Shown: piece after piece, positions 1 to 7,490 of the stretch
Layout: each line of letters begins with the position of its first letter
Numbering within the stretch: position 1 is the stretch's first letter
Origin: JBARCX01 sp049794535
GTDB lineage: Bacteria; Pseudomonadota; Gammaproteobacteria; Xanthomonadales; Rhodanobacteraceae
Assembly: GCA_049794535.1 (NCBI GenBank)
Contig: JBARCX010000345.1
Location: 1-26,607, forward strand
Direction: 5' to 3'
Length of the DNA stretch: 26,607 nucleotides
Notes under the pieces: generated by a model
Databases searched by the model: none
Told to the model about the DNA's origin: nothing
Seen by the model: the letters and a program-made list of their open reading frames with translations, nothing else
Translations under genes and position numbers: made by a program

Positions 1-201
1 CACCAGTGCCCCATCGATCCGTTCAAGCTCACCTATTTCATCAGCATGGAAAGAATCGTTCCACGCGATGATGGCCGTGGGATACCTCGTTGGATAGAAG
101 CGATATTCAGCATGATGATGCGCAATAGCACACGCGTTACGGACTACCTGCGCATCCCCGCACGACAGGTGGTGGATCTAGGCAGGCAGATTTCGATTTA
201 G
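1..201 (+). CDS. kup: Kup potassium transporter, C-terminal end (partial)
   Basis: The first 66 codons of the window are open in frame 1 and stop at TAG 199-201; there is no start because the gene begins upstream of the window. The visible end resembles the cytoplasmic C-terminus of Kup/Trk-D low-affinity K+ uptake proteins: a YFISMERIVP stretch (family pattern YFLxRExxxP), then PRWIEAIF, then MMRNSTRVTDYLRIP, and a final VVDLGRQISI, matching the usual VVELGxQxxI ending. Kup proteins are inner-membrane proton-potassium symporters of about 620-700 residues; the 12 or so membrane segments lie outside this window. It ends 44 bases before a REP-like repeat and is convergent with the methyltransferase ending at 350. 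Identification rests on the tail pattern only, but that pattern is distinctive. Confidence 0.85.
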   Translation, partial: HQCPIDPFKLTYFISMERIVPRDDGRGIPRWIEAIFSMMMRNSTRVTDYLRIPARQVVDLGRQISI

Positions 202-244
202 CCTGCTCCGCTCCATTTGTTGTGCGATCAGCGCAGCGTGAAAC

Positions 245-322
245 GTAGGTTGGCGATGAGCAAAGCGAATCCCAACACTGGCGCCTCCTACGTTGGGTAT
301 CGCGTTACTCCATCCAACCTAC
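245..322. repeat. REP-like palindromic intergenic repeat, copy 1
   Basis: GTAGGTTGG (245-253) and its exact reverse complement CCAACCTAC (314-322) bound a 78-base element. The left half continues with a GATGAGC..AGCGAATCCCAAC motif that forms an imperfect inner stem with the first arm. A second, cleaner copy lies at 14163-14252. Elements with the GTAGGTTGGG...AGCGAATCCCAAC signature are dispersed in many proteobacterial genomes. It sits between the convergent kup and methyltransferase genes, where it could form an mRNA 3' hairpin for either. Confidence 0.75.
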
Positions 323-349
323 CGGGCTTTAGCGGGCTCGGAAATTCAC

Positions 350-1216
350 TCACGAGCGCGAACGAAAGATCGCGATCCGATCTGTTTGCACGGGCCCGAT
401 GGCTTCGAGCCACGGCTCCTTCGCGACCGTCGGGGTGCACGGACCCAATGTACAGATGCGAATCGTACGTTGGGCCGCTTCCCGACATAGCGCATCCAGC
501 ACCGTACGCAGAATGGTGCCGCTGAAAGGCGTATACAAATAGAACACCGTACCGCTGGAAAAATCGGCCGTGCGCGCATCCTGCTGAATAAAGGTCACGT
601 TGGTCAGATTCAACGCATCAGCACTATGTCGCGCGCAGTCGGTGTAGGCAGCCTCAAGCTCGATCCCGATGCAGCGTGCACCGGTGCAGATAGACACCAG
701 CAGCGGAACGTGGCCAAGCCCCGAGCCAAGATCGATCAACACATCGCGTGGCGTGAGCTCAGCGCGCTGGATCACATCGAAAATGTCGCGTGCCGGCGTA
801 GGCTGATAGAACACCATTTCTGCCGCCACTTCGACATCTCCGTCGGCGGGCTCATCGAACTGCAAAATGCCGCTGATCAATTCATCCAGATAGTCGTAGC
901 GCTCGCCGCTCTCCTGACCCGCCGTACGCTCATCGCGACTTGATGCAGTGGACCATTGAAGTAGCCGCTCTTGTCCGACACCCCGCTCAATATCGTGACG
1001 AATGGCCCGATAGAGCTCACGATTCACCGCCTCCAGTCGTGCCTGGATAGCCCTGACCCGATGATGGAGCTCTACGCCGCCATCAACCTCAACATCCTCC
1101 GGAAAATACGCATCGAGACGATCAAGCACTTCAGTACGTTCGCGTAGTCGACCCGGCTCATCCAACAGACGGTCCTGCTCTAGCTCACTGATCAGGTTAT
1201 GCAGCGTACTCACCAT
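350..1216 (-). CDS. class I SAM-dependent methyltransferase
   Basis: 288 residues from ATG 1216. The N-terminal half (about residues 1-110) is charged and helical-looking; the C-terminal half is a Rossmann-type methyltransferase with motif I DLGSGLG, an acidic residue after strand 2 (GIELE) and a motif IV-like FYLYTPFSG segment. The substrate cannot be told; the layout recalls DOT1/histone-methylation-like and rRNA/protein methyltransferases of bacteria. The open frame extends upstream to 1348, but that part lies inside the DUF899 gene in another frame, so ATG 1216 is preferred. It then overlaps the end of the DUF899 gene by 20 bases, with no strong ribosome-binding site, which suggests translational coupling. 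The gene ends about 28 bases from the REP-like repeat. Confidence 0.75.
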   Translation of the reverse strand: MVSTLHNLISELEQDRLLDEPGRLRERTEVLDRLDAYFPEDVEVDGGVELHHRVRAIQARLEAVNRELYRAIRHDIERGVGQERLLQWSTASSRDERTAGQESGERYDYLDELISGILQFDEPADGDVEVAAEMVFYQPTPARDIFDVIQRAELTPRDVLIDLGSGLGHVPLLVSICTGARCIGIELEAAYTDCARHSADALNLTNVTFIQQDARTADFSSGTVFYLYTPFSGTILRTVLDALCREAAQRTIRICTLGPCTPTVAKEPWLEAIGPVQTDRIAIFRSRS

Positions 1217-1997
1217 CCGTCTGTAGCTTCCTATGTGCTGAACATGTACAGGTTTCCGCATGATAGCGGCCATTGCTCTGCACCATGCCTCCCTGGCCAT
1301 ACATGTTGTGCGGGCGCACCCAATCACCCAACGAATGGGTAGGGCCATTCTCGTTGCGGCCCTTCGGCATCACGTCGAGATAGCCATAAATTCCGAGAAA
1401 CTGTTCGGCACCACGACCAAAGGTCGAATACGTATGAAAGATCTGGCCCATATCGTCTTTGTAGAAGACGCTGTCACCGGAAAGATCCACCATCCCTGGA
1501 TTGGTTTCGCGGAAGTTGTAGAAAGCCTTGCCTGCGGTGACCTGTTCAGGAGTGAACGACACGTTGAAGTCGTAGTTGAAGTCGCTGTGATAAGACGACA
1601 CAAAGGGAAAATGCCAGCCCATCTGCTTGCGTAATACCTCAACTTCATCAATCGGTGCGCGCGCTATCGCCACGTACGACACGTCATGATTTTTTAGGTG
1701 AACAAGCAAGCCTTCGATGTGATCGACTTCAAATGCGCATCCCACGCATGGGTGCGTTTGGCCTGGTCCCATCATGTAGTGCTTGATGAAAAGCTGACTC
1801 CGCCCATCGAACAATTCGGCCAGCGTTACTTTTCCCGAGGGGCTATCGAAGACGTAATTCTTGTCCAGCTTCACCCAGGGCAATGCACGCCGCTTTGCAC
1901 TCAGCTCATCGTGCAATTGCGTGTACGCCTTTTCTCGCGCCAGCAGCTCAGTGCGGAGTTTGAGCCATTCATCTCGGGATACGATCTGGTGATCCAT
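1197..1997 (-). CDS. DUF899 family thioredoxin-fold protein
   Basis: 266 residues. The start MDHQIVSRDEWL, the WVKLDKNYVFDSPSGK segment, LAELFDGRSQL and the PCVGCAFEVDH segment are typical of DUF899, a family with a thioredoxin-like fold whose members are often listed as thioredoxin-family or predicted dithiol-disulfide proteins. The PCVGC pair (C-x-x-C, near residue 84) is in the place of the thioredoxin redox site, so a redox role is plausible but unproven for the family. GGAG lies 7 bases before the ATG, inside a short CGGAG/CTCCG palindrome (1999-2009). It is the first gene of a two-gene unit with the overlapping methyltransferase. The C-terminal tail is polar and contains CTCSAH, possibly a second metal or thiol site. 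Confidence 0.85.
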   Translation of the reverse strand: MDHQIVSRDEWLKLRTELLAREKAYTQLHDELSAKRRALPWVKLDKNYVFDSPSGKVTLAELFDGRSQLFIKHYMMGPGQTHPCVGCAFEVDHIEGLLVHLKNHDVSYVAIARAPIDEVEVLRKQMGWHFPFVSSYHSDFNYDFNVSFTPEQVTAGKAFYNFRETNPGMVDLSGDSVFYKDDMGQIFHTYSTFGRGAEQFLGIYGYLDVMPKGRNENGPTHSLGDWVRPHNMYGQGGMVQSNGRYHAETCTCSAHRKLQTDGEYAA

Positions 1998-2154
1998 GCG
2001 GAGTCTCCGATGCTTGATGTCTCATTCGTGTCTTCGAATCCAAGCGCTTGAATGAGCAGCGCCCTATTCCAACGACGAACCAGCATGGGGCAAATCGACA
2101 CCGGAGATGCTTGCGTAAATTCTCACGCCCCGCACTCCGCATGCCCCTTATGCG

Positions 2155-3042
2155 CTAGATCGCCGCAGCGATGCGCCCCACTTCCGCAAACACTGCGCTA
2201 CGCCCGGCCGCGTCTGCCGTCGATCCCGCATAGTAGGTGGTCACTAGTAGCGGCTTGCGCTGCGGCGGCCAGATGATGGCAATGTCGTTAGTTTCACCGT
2301 GACTGCCCGAGCCCGTCTTGTCGCCAACAATCCAGCCAGCCGGCACACCAGCACGTAATTTGTCGAGGCCCGTGCTGGTGGCACGTAGCCATTCCGCTAA
2401 CTGCGTGCACGAAGCCTCGGAAAGCGCGGTACCCAGCAGCAGCGTGCGCATGGTTTCGAGCATCGCGTTCGGCGTGGTGGTATCGCGCAGATCTCCAGGA
2501 CTGCCCACATTGAGCGTCGGCTCGGTGCGATCCAAGCGAGTGACCTGATCACCGATTTGGCGCAGGCAAGTCGTCACTGCAGCGGGGCCACCCACGCTCG
2601 TCAACAACAAATTAGCGGCAGTGTTATCGCTCAAGGTGATAGCTGCCTGGCAAAGTTCTGCCACGGTCATACCCGGCTCACCCACATGCTTGCTGGTCAC
2701 CGGTGCGTAAGACAACACAACATCCGGCCCGAAGACGATGCGTCGATCCAATCGATCCATACGGTGATCGACGCGCGCCAGCACGGCGGCCACCAGCACC
2801 AGCTTGAATGTACTGCACATCAGAAAACGCTCATCGGCGCGATGCCCGATGCGATGCCCCTTACCGGTATCGAGAATGGATACACCCAGTCGACCACCGT
2901 ATTGGCGCTCCAACGCGGCAAACTTCGCGGCATGCTCTCCGCCCCCAATATCTCGGGCTTCATCAGCGAAGGAAAACGCAGGCCGAAGAACGAGTGCCGA
3001 TGCCCCCATCAAGGCGCCCTTCAGCAGGCTTCGACGATTCAT
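2155..3042 (-). CDS. bla: class A beta-lactamase, Tat-exported
   Basis: 295 residues from ATG 3042, which is preceded by a good GAGGTGAT ribosome-binding site; the frame extends further upstream (GTG/ATG to 3099) without such a site. The N-terminus has a twin-arginine motif (NRRSLLKG, residues 2-9) and a hydrophobic stretch ending in FSFA, consistent with Tat export to the periplasm. All serine beta-lactamase motifs are present: STFK with nucleophile S77 and K80, SDN at 138-140, general-base E174 in RTEPTLN, and KTG at 242-244. A cysteine precedes the nucleophile (MCSTFK), as in L2 and CTX-M enzymes; position 238 in Ambler numbering appears to be Gly, so the KPC-type disulfide is absent. Followed by SG after KTG. 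It should hydrolyse penicillins and perhaps cephalosporins; the spectrum cannot be read from sequence. No ampR-like LysR gene is adjacent. It lies 126 bases downstream of the glutathione S-transferase gene on the same strand. Confidence 0.95.
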   Translation of the reverse strand: MNRRSLLKGALMGASALVLRPAFSFADEARDIGGGEHAAKFAALERQYGGRLGVSILDTGKGHRIGHRADERFLMCSTFKLVLVAAVLARVDHRMDRLDRRIVFGPDVVLSYAPVTSKHVGEPGMTVAELCQAAITLSDNTAANLLLTSVGGPAAVTTCLRQIGDQVTRLDRTEPTLNVGSPGDLRDTTTPNAMLETMRTLLLGTALSEASCTQLAEWLRATSTGLDKLRAGVPAGWIVGDKTGSGSHGETNDIAIIWPPQRKPLLVTTYYAGSTADAAGRSAVFAEVGRIAAAI

Positions 3043-3168
3043 AAGATCACCTCTGTAACATCCATGAGAGAGCGTCACGCGTTGTGCGTGCGCTGCCACA
3101 CCGTAGCTGTCGATACAGACTTTTCACCGTAAAAGATGAGGCAATGCTGTGGCAGCACTCGTGATGGT

Positions 3169-3888
3169 TCACGCCCGCTTGGGAATTTCCAGGCCGCGCT
3201 TAACTGCTGGGCGTGCCAGCCCGCGCTCGAGCCATGCGGCAACGTTGGCAAACGTGTCGAACGCCACCAACTCACGTGCCTCGTAAAACGTAATGAGGTT
3301 GCGGACCCAGCCGATCGTGGCGATGTCGGCAATGCTGTAGTCATCGCCCATGATCCAGTTTCGACCAGTAAGGCGCATATCGAGCACGCCCAAGAGGCGC
3401 TTGGATTCCGCGACGTAGCGTTCTAGTGGGCGCTTGTCAGCAATCGCCTTGCCGGCGAACTTGTTGAAGAAGCCCACCTGGCCAAACATGGGGCCGATCG
3501 ATGCCATCTGGAAAAACACCCACTGGATCGTCTCCCAGCGCAATGTCGGATCGGTTGACATGAACTTGCCTGACTTGTCCGCCAGGTACATAAGAATCGC
3601 GCCCGATTCGAATAACGCGAGCGGCTTACCGCCGGGGCCAACAGGATCGATGATCGCGGGAATCTTGCCGTTGGGATTGAGCGATAGGAACTCGGGCGTG
3701 TGACTCTCATCCTGCATGATGTCGACCAGATGCGGCTCGTAAGGGAGCCCCGTCTCCTCGAGCATGATCGATACCTTCACTCCGTTTGGCGTATTCAACG
3801 AATACAGCTGGATGCGGTCGGCGTGCTGGGCTGGCCAGCGCGTGGCGATCGGGAAGTCAGACAAAGAGGGCACGGGCTCATCCTGCAT
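3169..3888 (-). CDS. glutathione S-transferase, YghU/YfcG (nu class) type
   Basis: 239 residues from ATG 3888 (a TTG four codons earlier, at 3900, is also possible). The thioredoxin-like N-domain has NTPNGVKVSIMLEE (residues 32-45); the TPNG motif is the glutathione-contacting signature of nu-class enzymes such as YghU and YfcG, which have strong disulfide-bond reductase activity. It continues with LNPNGKIPAI (conserved cis-proline) and the FESGAIL glutathione gamma-Glu motif. The C-terminal helical domain carries DDYSIADIAT, the usual GST N-capping/hydrophobic-staple region. Length is normal for the YfcG branch and shorter than YghU. Expected role: cytosolic thiol/disulfide or conjugation chemistry. 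No ribosome-binding site stands out before either start. Confidence 0.92.
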   Translation of the reverse strand: MQDEPVPSLSDFPIATRWPAQHADRIQLYSLNTPNGVKVSIMLEETGLPYEPHLVDIMQDESHTPEFLSLNPNGKIPAIIDPVGPGGKPLALFESGAILMYLADKSGKFMSTDPTLRWETIQWVFFQMASIGPMFGQVGFFNKFAGKAIADKRPLERYVAESKRLLGVLDMRLTGRNWIMGDDYSIADIATIGWVRNLITFYEARELVAFDTFANVAAWLERGLARPAVKRGLEIPKRA

Positions 3889-4323
3889 TGTTGGAGTCAA
3901 CGAACGGTATGTTGTTCGGCCAGCAGGTTCAACACCCGATCGGCACCCGTATCAGGCAGCATAGGTATGACTCGCGAACGGTGTACCTGCCGAAAAGCTC
4001 ATCACATGCTGGATGAGTGATGCCTGGATTCATATGGCCTATACGCAGCGTAAACAAGTTCCGGCGTAGAACGACGTCTACAAAAGGTCGCGACAGCAGT
4101 TGCTTCCACTTCCACTGCTAGAGGGGGTCCATAGCAGTGATACTCCGCAGTCATTAGCGTTCCTTGCTTTCAGTGAGGGCATGTTCGACACAGCATGAAA
4201 GTCACACGCATTCCGTGACTAGACATGTACGCCTGCGTCTTACTCCCTGTTGTTGAAATCCGAGCGACCCATCATAGCCAGCCTTGATATCGACACATCA
4301 ACCCATGGTTGAGGAGCACACTC
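3889..4323. other. 435-base gene-free stretch with one hairpin
   Basis: No convincing coding frame was found on either strand. The one clear structure is a perfect 8-bp inverted repeat CACTGCTA (4113-4120) / TAGCAGTG (4132-4139) with an 11-base loop that contains GAGGGGG. There is no T-run after it, so it is not a good intrinsic terminator. The rest should contain the promoters of the GST gene (minus) and of the operon starting at 4324 (plus), but no box stands out. Confidence 0.4.
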
Positions 4324-4551
4324 ATGTCCGAAAAACTCAGTCCGAATGACATCGCGATCGCCGCAGCACAAGGTGTCGCCATTGCATTGAATGCACGCAA
4401 ACACAAAGCAAGCGCCGTCAAGGACGAGCTTGTTTACCCTATACATCACATCATCTGCGGAATACCGCAGCATATGTTTGAGGTATCCATTACACAGGGT
4501 GCGGATGGCATCCACTCCGTAGGCAACGCTGTACAAGCCAAGGGACCGTAA
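4324..4551 (+). CDS. small protein of unknown function, first gene of a two-gene operon
   Basis: 75 residues. ATG 4324 has a GAGGAG site 7 bases upstream; an ATG five codons earlier (4309) would lie before this site and is less likely. The N-terminal half (SEKLSPNDIAIAAAQGVAIALNARKHK) should be an amphipathic, alanine-rich helix ending in a basic patch. The second half is different: YPIHHIICGIPQHMFEVS with a single cysteine, then a Gly/Ala-rich polar tail. No signal peptide or membrane segment. It does not match a family I can name. The division into a helical, leader-like half and a distinct second half recalls ribosomal-peptide precursors, but that is speculation. The gene downstream starts 3 bases after its stop, so the two products probably work together. 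A hand count over the first 177 bases gives about 49% G+C, lower than neighbouring genes. Confidence 0.7.
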   Translation: MSEKLSPNDIAIAAAQGVAIALNARKHKASAVKDELVYPIHHIICGIPQHMFEVSITQGADGIHSVGNAVQAKGP

Positions 4552-4554
4552 GCC

Positions 4555-5055
4555 GTGACTCAAGAACGAGGCGCGCGCGCAGCAACGGCTGGCGGTGAGT
4601 TCTTGTGCCCGAGTTCTACCGGCACACTGGAGAACACCGTATTGATTGGCGTGGTAACCGACCATGCCGATGGCCCGCGCGTCGTTCCAACGGATCGGGC
4701 CATACCGGTCACCCCTGACATCCTAAAGATGGCAGAGCCGGTAGGCCCGAGCGAAGTGTTTCGTTTTGCATCACCCTGCCAAGGGTGCAAGTGCCCGCAC
4801 TTTAAGAACGAAGCATGCCAGCTCGCTGTGCGTAGTGTTGAGCTGCTGCAAGAGGTAACCGATGCATTGCCTAAATGCTCCATCCGGCCGCATTGTCGAT
4901 GGTTCCGGCAAGAAGGCCCGGCCATCTGCAGACGCTGCCCTCAAGTGGTTACCGATCAATACAATCCATCGGATACGACGCTGCAAATTGTTTATGGTGT
5001 AAATCCAGCGCTTATTCCCATGCCACCAAAAGCAGTTACAGATAATTATCGATAG
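4555..5055 (+). CDS. eight-cysteine putative metal-binding protein of unknown function
   Basis: 166 residues from GTG 4555, three bases after the stop of the preceding gene; AAGGGA about 9 bases upstream is a reasonable ribosome-binding site, within the previous gene. After a less ordered N-terminus come a short beta-rich stretch (TVLIGVVTD) and a domain with eight closely spaced cysteines: C75-x2-C78-x-C80, C88, C108, C114, C125-x2-C128, including SPCQGCKCPHF, KCSIRPHCRWF and AICRRCPQVVT. This number and spacing suit two iron-sulfur clusters or structural zinc; which one cannot be decided. The conserved-looking block IRPHCRWFRQEG followed by CxxCP suggests a real, maintained family rather than a random frame. 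No signal peptide or membrane segment. Function unknown; most likely the partner of the 75-residue protein upstream. Confidence 0.75.
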   Translation: MTQERGARAATAGGEFLCPSSTGTLENTVLIGVVTDHADGPRVVPTDRAIPVTPDILKMAEPVGPSEVFRFASPCQGCKCPHFKNEACQLAVRSVELLQEVTDALPKCSIRPHCRWFRQEGPAICRRCPQVVTDQYNPSDTTLQIVYGVNPALIPMPPKAVTDNYR

Positions 5056-5144
5056 CTCGCGGCCGCAGAGATTTTTCGATAGCCGGGTAGGCAAATGGTT
5101 TAGCACGATAGCCATTGCGCCCTCTGCGGCGTGCTCCACCTGCC

Positions 5145-5540
5145 TTAAAAATCCGACTTCGCGAAACGCGCGACACCCTGATTTTTGCCCGGCGGGTCGA
5201 GCGTACTCAGATCGAGTTCGAGCGGTGTTCCAATCCAGTGAGCCAAGCTTGTGTGATCGGCCAGATCATCATCAGTGAGTGGATGAACCAGCGCCGTTAA
5301 CCCCGAATCCTCGATGAAATGAAGAATGGTTGGCAGGGCTTCTTTCGTGTAATGAATCTCGAATTGCGGAATGGGATGCGGGCCAGCCTTGTAGTCTTTG
5401 AGCTGTCCCACGAATAGAAGCTGGGGAATGTCGCGAGATTCCATCCGATGAATCAAGCGAAGACGCACCGCTTCGGCCAAGGCACGCGCTTCAGGCACGT
5501 AATAGATATGCGCGTGATACGGCGCGTTGTTGTCGTTCAT
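5145..5540 (-). CDS. DOPA 4,5-dioxygenase family protein
   Basis: 131 residues. The N-terminal YHAHIYY (H9, H11) and the central GPHPIPQFEIHY block are the two hallmark regions of the DOPA-4,5-dioxygenase-like family, small extradiol-type proteins in which these histidines are thought to hold Fe(II). Plant-fungal relatives cleave the ring of L-DOPA in betalain synthesis; bacterial members are uncharacterised or act on catecholic compounds. A final LDPPGKNQG segment is normal for the family. It lies 25 bases downstream of the tautomerase gene on the same strand; a tautomerase next to a ring-cleaving dioxygenase suits a catechol-type degradation pair, although the rest of such a pathway is missing here. 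The LysR gene is divergent from this unit. Confidence 0.88.
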   Translation of the reverse strand: MNDNNAPYHAHIYYVPEARALAEAVRLRLIHRMESRDIPQLLFVGQLKDYKAGPHPIPQFEIHYTKEALPTILHFIEDSGLTALVHPLTDDDLADHTSLAHWIGTPLELDLSTLDPPGKNQGVARFAKSDF

Positions 5541-5565
5541 CCCACACCCCCAGTGGTTGCTGACG

Positions 5566-5751
5566 TCATGCGTCCGATACCAACTTGCCGCCCTTGGCCC
5601 AGGCTTCGCGCGGCACTTCGGTAATCACAATATCCACACTTTCCGGCGGGCAAGCCAAGGTTTCCACGGCAACCCGGGTCGCTTCACGCACAAAGGCGCG
5701 CTTCTGTTCCAGCGTACGGCCAGGATGCATTTCGAGATGCAAAGTAGGCAT
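5566..5751 (-). CDS. 4-oxalocrotonate tautomerase-like enzyme
   Basis: 61 residues from ATG 5751, the usual size of 4-OT subunits. The second residue is proline (MPTLHLEMHPGRT), which becomes the catalytic N-terminal Pro1 after Met removal; this decides the start against a longer frame that reaches 5826. Typical features follow: GRTLEQKRAFVREATRVAVETL helix and VDIVITEVPREAWAKGG. Enzymes of this family act as small oligomers that ketonise 2-hydroxymuconate-type dienols from aromatic meta-cleavage, or have promiscuous tautomerase activities. First gene of a two-gene unit with the DOPA-dioxygenase-like gene, divergent from the LysR regulator whose gene begins about 115 bases away. Confidence 0.92.
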   Translation of the reverse strand: MPTLHLEMHPGRTLEQKRAFVREATRVAVETLACPPESVDIVITEVPREAWAKGGKLVSDA

Positions 5752-5836
5752 GACAGCTCTCTGATAAACGCCCCTGAAATGAGGCAGTGCGCCATTGTTG
5801 CGCGCCACCCCAGCGTTGATAAACATGTAATGATTT

Positions 5837-5859
5837 GACCTATACAGAACCTATAGGTT
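5837..5859. promoter_or_regulatory. candidate LysR operator with 12-bp perfect palindrome
   Basis: AACCTATAGGTT (5848-5859) is a perfect 12-base palindrome, and ACCTATA is repeated directly just upstream (5838-5844). It lies in the divergent intergenic region, directly before the LysR start, where autoregulatory LysR sites normally sit. Assignment to this regulator is by position only. Confidence 0.5.
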
Positions 5860-5866
5860 GTTAATC

Positions 5867-6778
5867 GTGAACAAGCTAGCCAGCATGGAGATGTTCGTAC
5901 GCGTCGTGGAAAGTGGCAGCTTCAGCGCCGCCGCCGAGATCAGCCAGGTCTCTGCAACCATGGTCGCCAAGCACATCCGCGCCATCGAACAGCGGCTGGG
6001 CGCACGCTTGCTTCATCGCACCACCCGTCGACAACAACTCTCCGACGTGGGCCAGCTCTACTACGAGCGCTGCAAGCATGTACTGGCCGAAGTGGAACTT
6101 GCCGAAGCCAGCGCGTCGGAGCTGCAGGCCAGTCCGCGCGGCCGGCTGCGACTCATTGCCCCCGTGAGCTTCGGTAGCCATAGCCTGGTACCGGTGCTGG
6201 CCGACTATATGGACTGCCATCCCGACGTCAGTATCGAACTGACGCTGGACAACCGCCGACCCAACCTGGTCGATGAGGGTTTCGAGTTAGGCATCTATAT
6301 CGGCGACATTGACGAGCCCGGCCTGGTAGCGCGACCGCTCCAGCCCTACCGCAGACGCTTGGCCGCCGCACCGAGTTATCTGGCGCGCCATGGCCTGCCC
6401 GAACACCCCGAACAATTGAGTGCCCACGCCTGCCTGGGCCTGTCGTATTGGCGGCGACATAACCACTGGCGCCTGATCGGGCCCGACGGCGAAACCTGCA
6501 ACGTCACCGTGCAGGGCCGCTTCACCGCGAACCAAGGCAACGCGCTGCGCATCGCCGCATTGAATGTCGTGGGCATCGTATTGCAGCCGGAAGTCGTGCT
6601 CGCCGACGATCTCGCCGCTGGCCATCTACTTCCTGTGCTGCCGGACTGGTCGCTGATGCCTTCGCCGATGCATCTGATCTACGCTCAGGATCGCCGCCCG
6701 ACAGCAAAGCTGCGTAGCGTGATCGATTTCCTGCTGGAACGTTTCGGCAGTGCCGAACACACCGTGGCGGCGCGCTGA
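5867..6778 (+). CDS. LysR-family transcriptional regulator
   Basis: 303 residues from GTG 5867, giving the common start MNKLASMEMFVRVVESGSF; TTG 5858 or ATG 5885 are alternatives. Winged helix-turn-helix at residues 3-62 (SFSAAAEISQVSATMVAKHIRAIEQRLGARLLHRTTR), linker helix to about 90, then the periplasmic-binding-like effector domain from RGRLRLIAPVSFG onward. It is in the CrgA/AaeR-like branch by pattern (RTTRRQQLSDVGQLYYERC). Divergent from the tautomerase/dioxygenase pair, which is the likely target. The effector is unknown; an aromatic or quinone-type compound would fit the neighbours. Stops 3 bases before the convergent YdeI-type gene. Confidence 0.93.
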   Translation: MNKLASMEMFVRVVESGSFSAAAEISQVSATMVAKHIRAIEQRLGARLLHRTTRRQQLSDVGQLYYERCKHVLAEVELAEASASELQASPRGRLRLIAPVSFGSHSLVPVLADYMDCHPDVSIELTLDNRRPNLVDEGFELGIYIGDIDEPGLVARPLQPYRRRLAAAPSYLARHGLPEHPEQLSAHACLGLSYWRRHNHWRLIGPDGETCNVTVQGRFTANQGNALRIAALNVVGIVLQPEVVLADDLAAGHLLPVLPDWSLMPSPMHLIYAQDRRPTAKLRSVIDFLLERFGSAEHTVAAR

Positions 6779-6781
6779 AGA

Positions 6782-7303
6782 CTACGAATCGGTACTAGCA
6801 ACGTTCCAGTCGCGGGCCATGAAACGCCCAGGCTTGCCCGACAATACATGCATGGCGAGCTGAAGATTACGCGCTTGTGCTTCGGGTGACTTGAGCCTCG
6901 CGAAATTGCGCAGGATCTCTTTTTGGCGACTGGGTATGAGTGCATCCCACGCCTGCCGTGCGACTGGATTGCCATCCAATGCCTCACTAAACCACGGCGG
7001 TATCGGGTGCGCCGGGCCGCTTTGATAGGCGTCGTCAAACACCACTTCCACGCTAGCGACATCACCCACCTTGGTACCAGACGCCTTACGCACATCACCG
7101 TGCAAGTACAGGTAAAAGCTGCCATCCCCGACCGGCATCATATTGATGCACCACGGCGTATCCGGCTTGCCGTTTACCCGTATACGTACTGGCATCGGTT
7201 TGCGCCAGCCGTCCTTCAGCTGGGCAGCGTGCTCCGCACTAACGAGCACGTAGGGGTTGATGTTGTTGATTTCGATGGTTGATCGGAAGCGCACGGGGCT
7301 CAT
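6782..7303 (-). CDS. YdeI/OmpD-associated family protein with DUF1905 domain
   Basis: 173 residues. The N-terminal part (FRSTIEINNINPYVLVS..., then VRIRVNGKPDTPWCINMMPVGDGSFYLYLHGDVRKASG, and KVGDVASVEVVFD) is the DUF1905 beta-barrel; the C-terminal part, from about residue 105, has PIPPWFSEALDGNPVARQAWDALIPSRQKEILRNF, the helical YdeI/OmpD-associated segment. In Salmonella YdeI contributes to resistance against polymyxin and other antimicrobial peptides together with OmpD; most family members are untested. Length and domain order are standard. Transcribed alone, convergent with the LysR gene; the 187 bases between its start and the toxin gene hold no other gene. Confidence 0.85.
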   Translation of the reverse strand: MSPVRFRSTIEINNINPYVLVSAEHAAQLKDGWRKPMPVRIRVNGKPDTPWCINMMPVGDGSFYLYLHGDVRKASGTKVGDVASVEVVFDDAYQSGPAHPIPPWFSEALDGNPVARQAWDALIPSRQKEILRNFARLKSPEAQARNLQLAMHVLSGKPGRFMARDWNVASTDS

Positions 7304-7490
7304 GGCGTAGTCACGTAACTGTTACTGATGGGGTCACTGAATAGTTCGTAGCCTAGCAACGGAGATAGTTCGCGTTTAGCTCGAAAGCTCTCCGCGCGGA
7401 TCGATAGTGGGGAGCCCATGCATAGGCGAAATGCAACTGTAGGTTCCAAGCAGTAGGTCATCTTGCTCGATGGCCTATTGAACCAACCAG

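Noticed and set aside
2155..3042. KPC-like carbapenemase suggested by the cysteine before the active serine.
   Set aside because: The partner cysteine after the KTG motif is absent (KTGSGSHGE), and a cysteine at this place is common in L2 and CTX-M enzymes.
3144..3156. TGCTG/CAGCA hairpin after the GST gene as an intrinsic terminator.
   Set aside because: Only five base pairs, and the following minus-strand sequence lacks a clean T-run.
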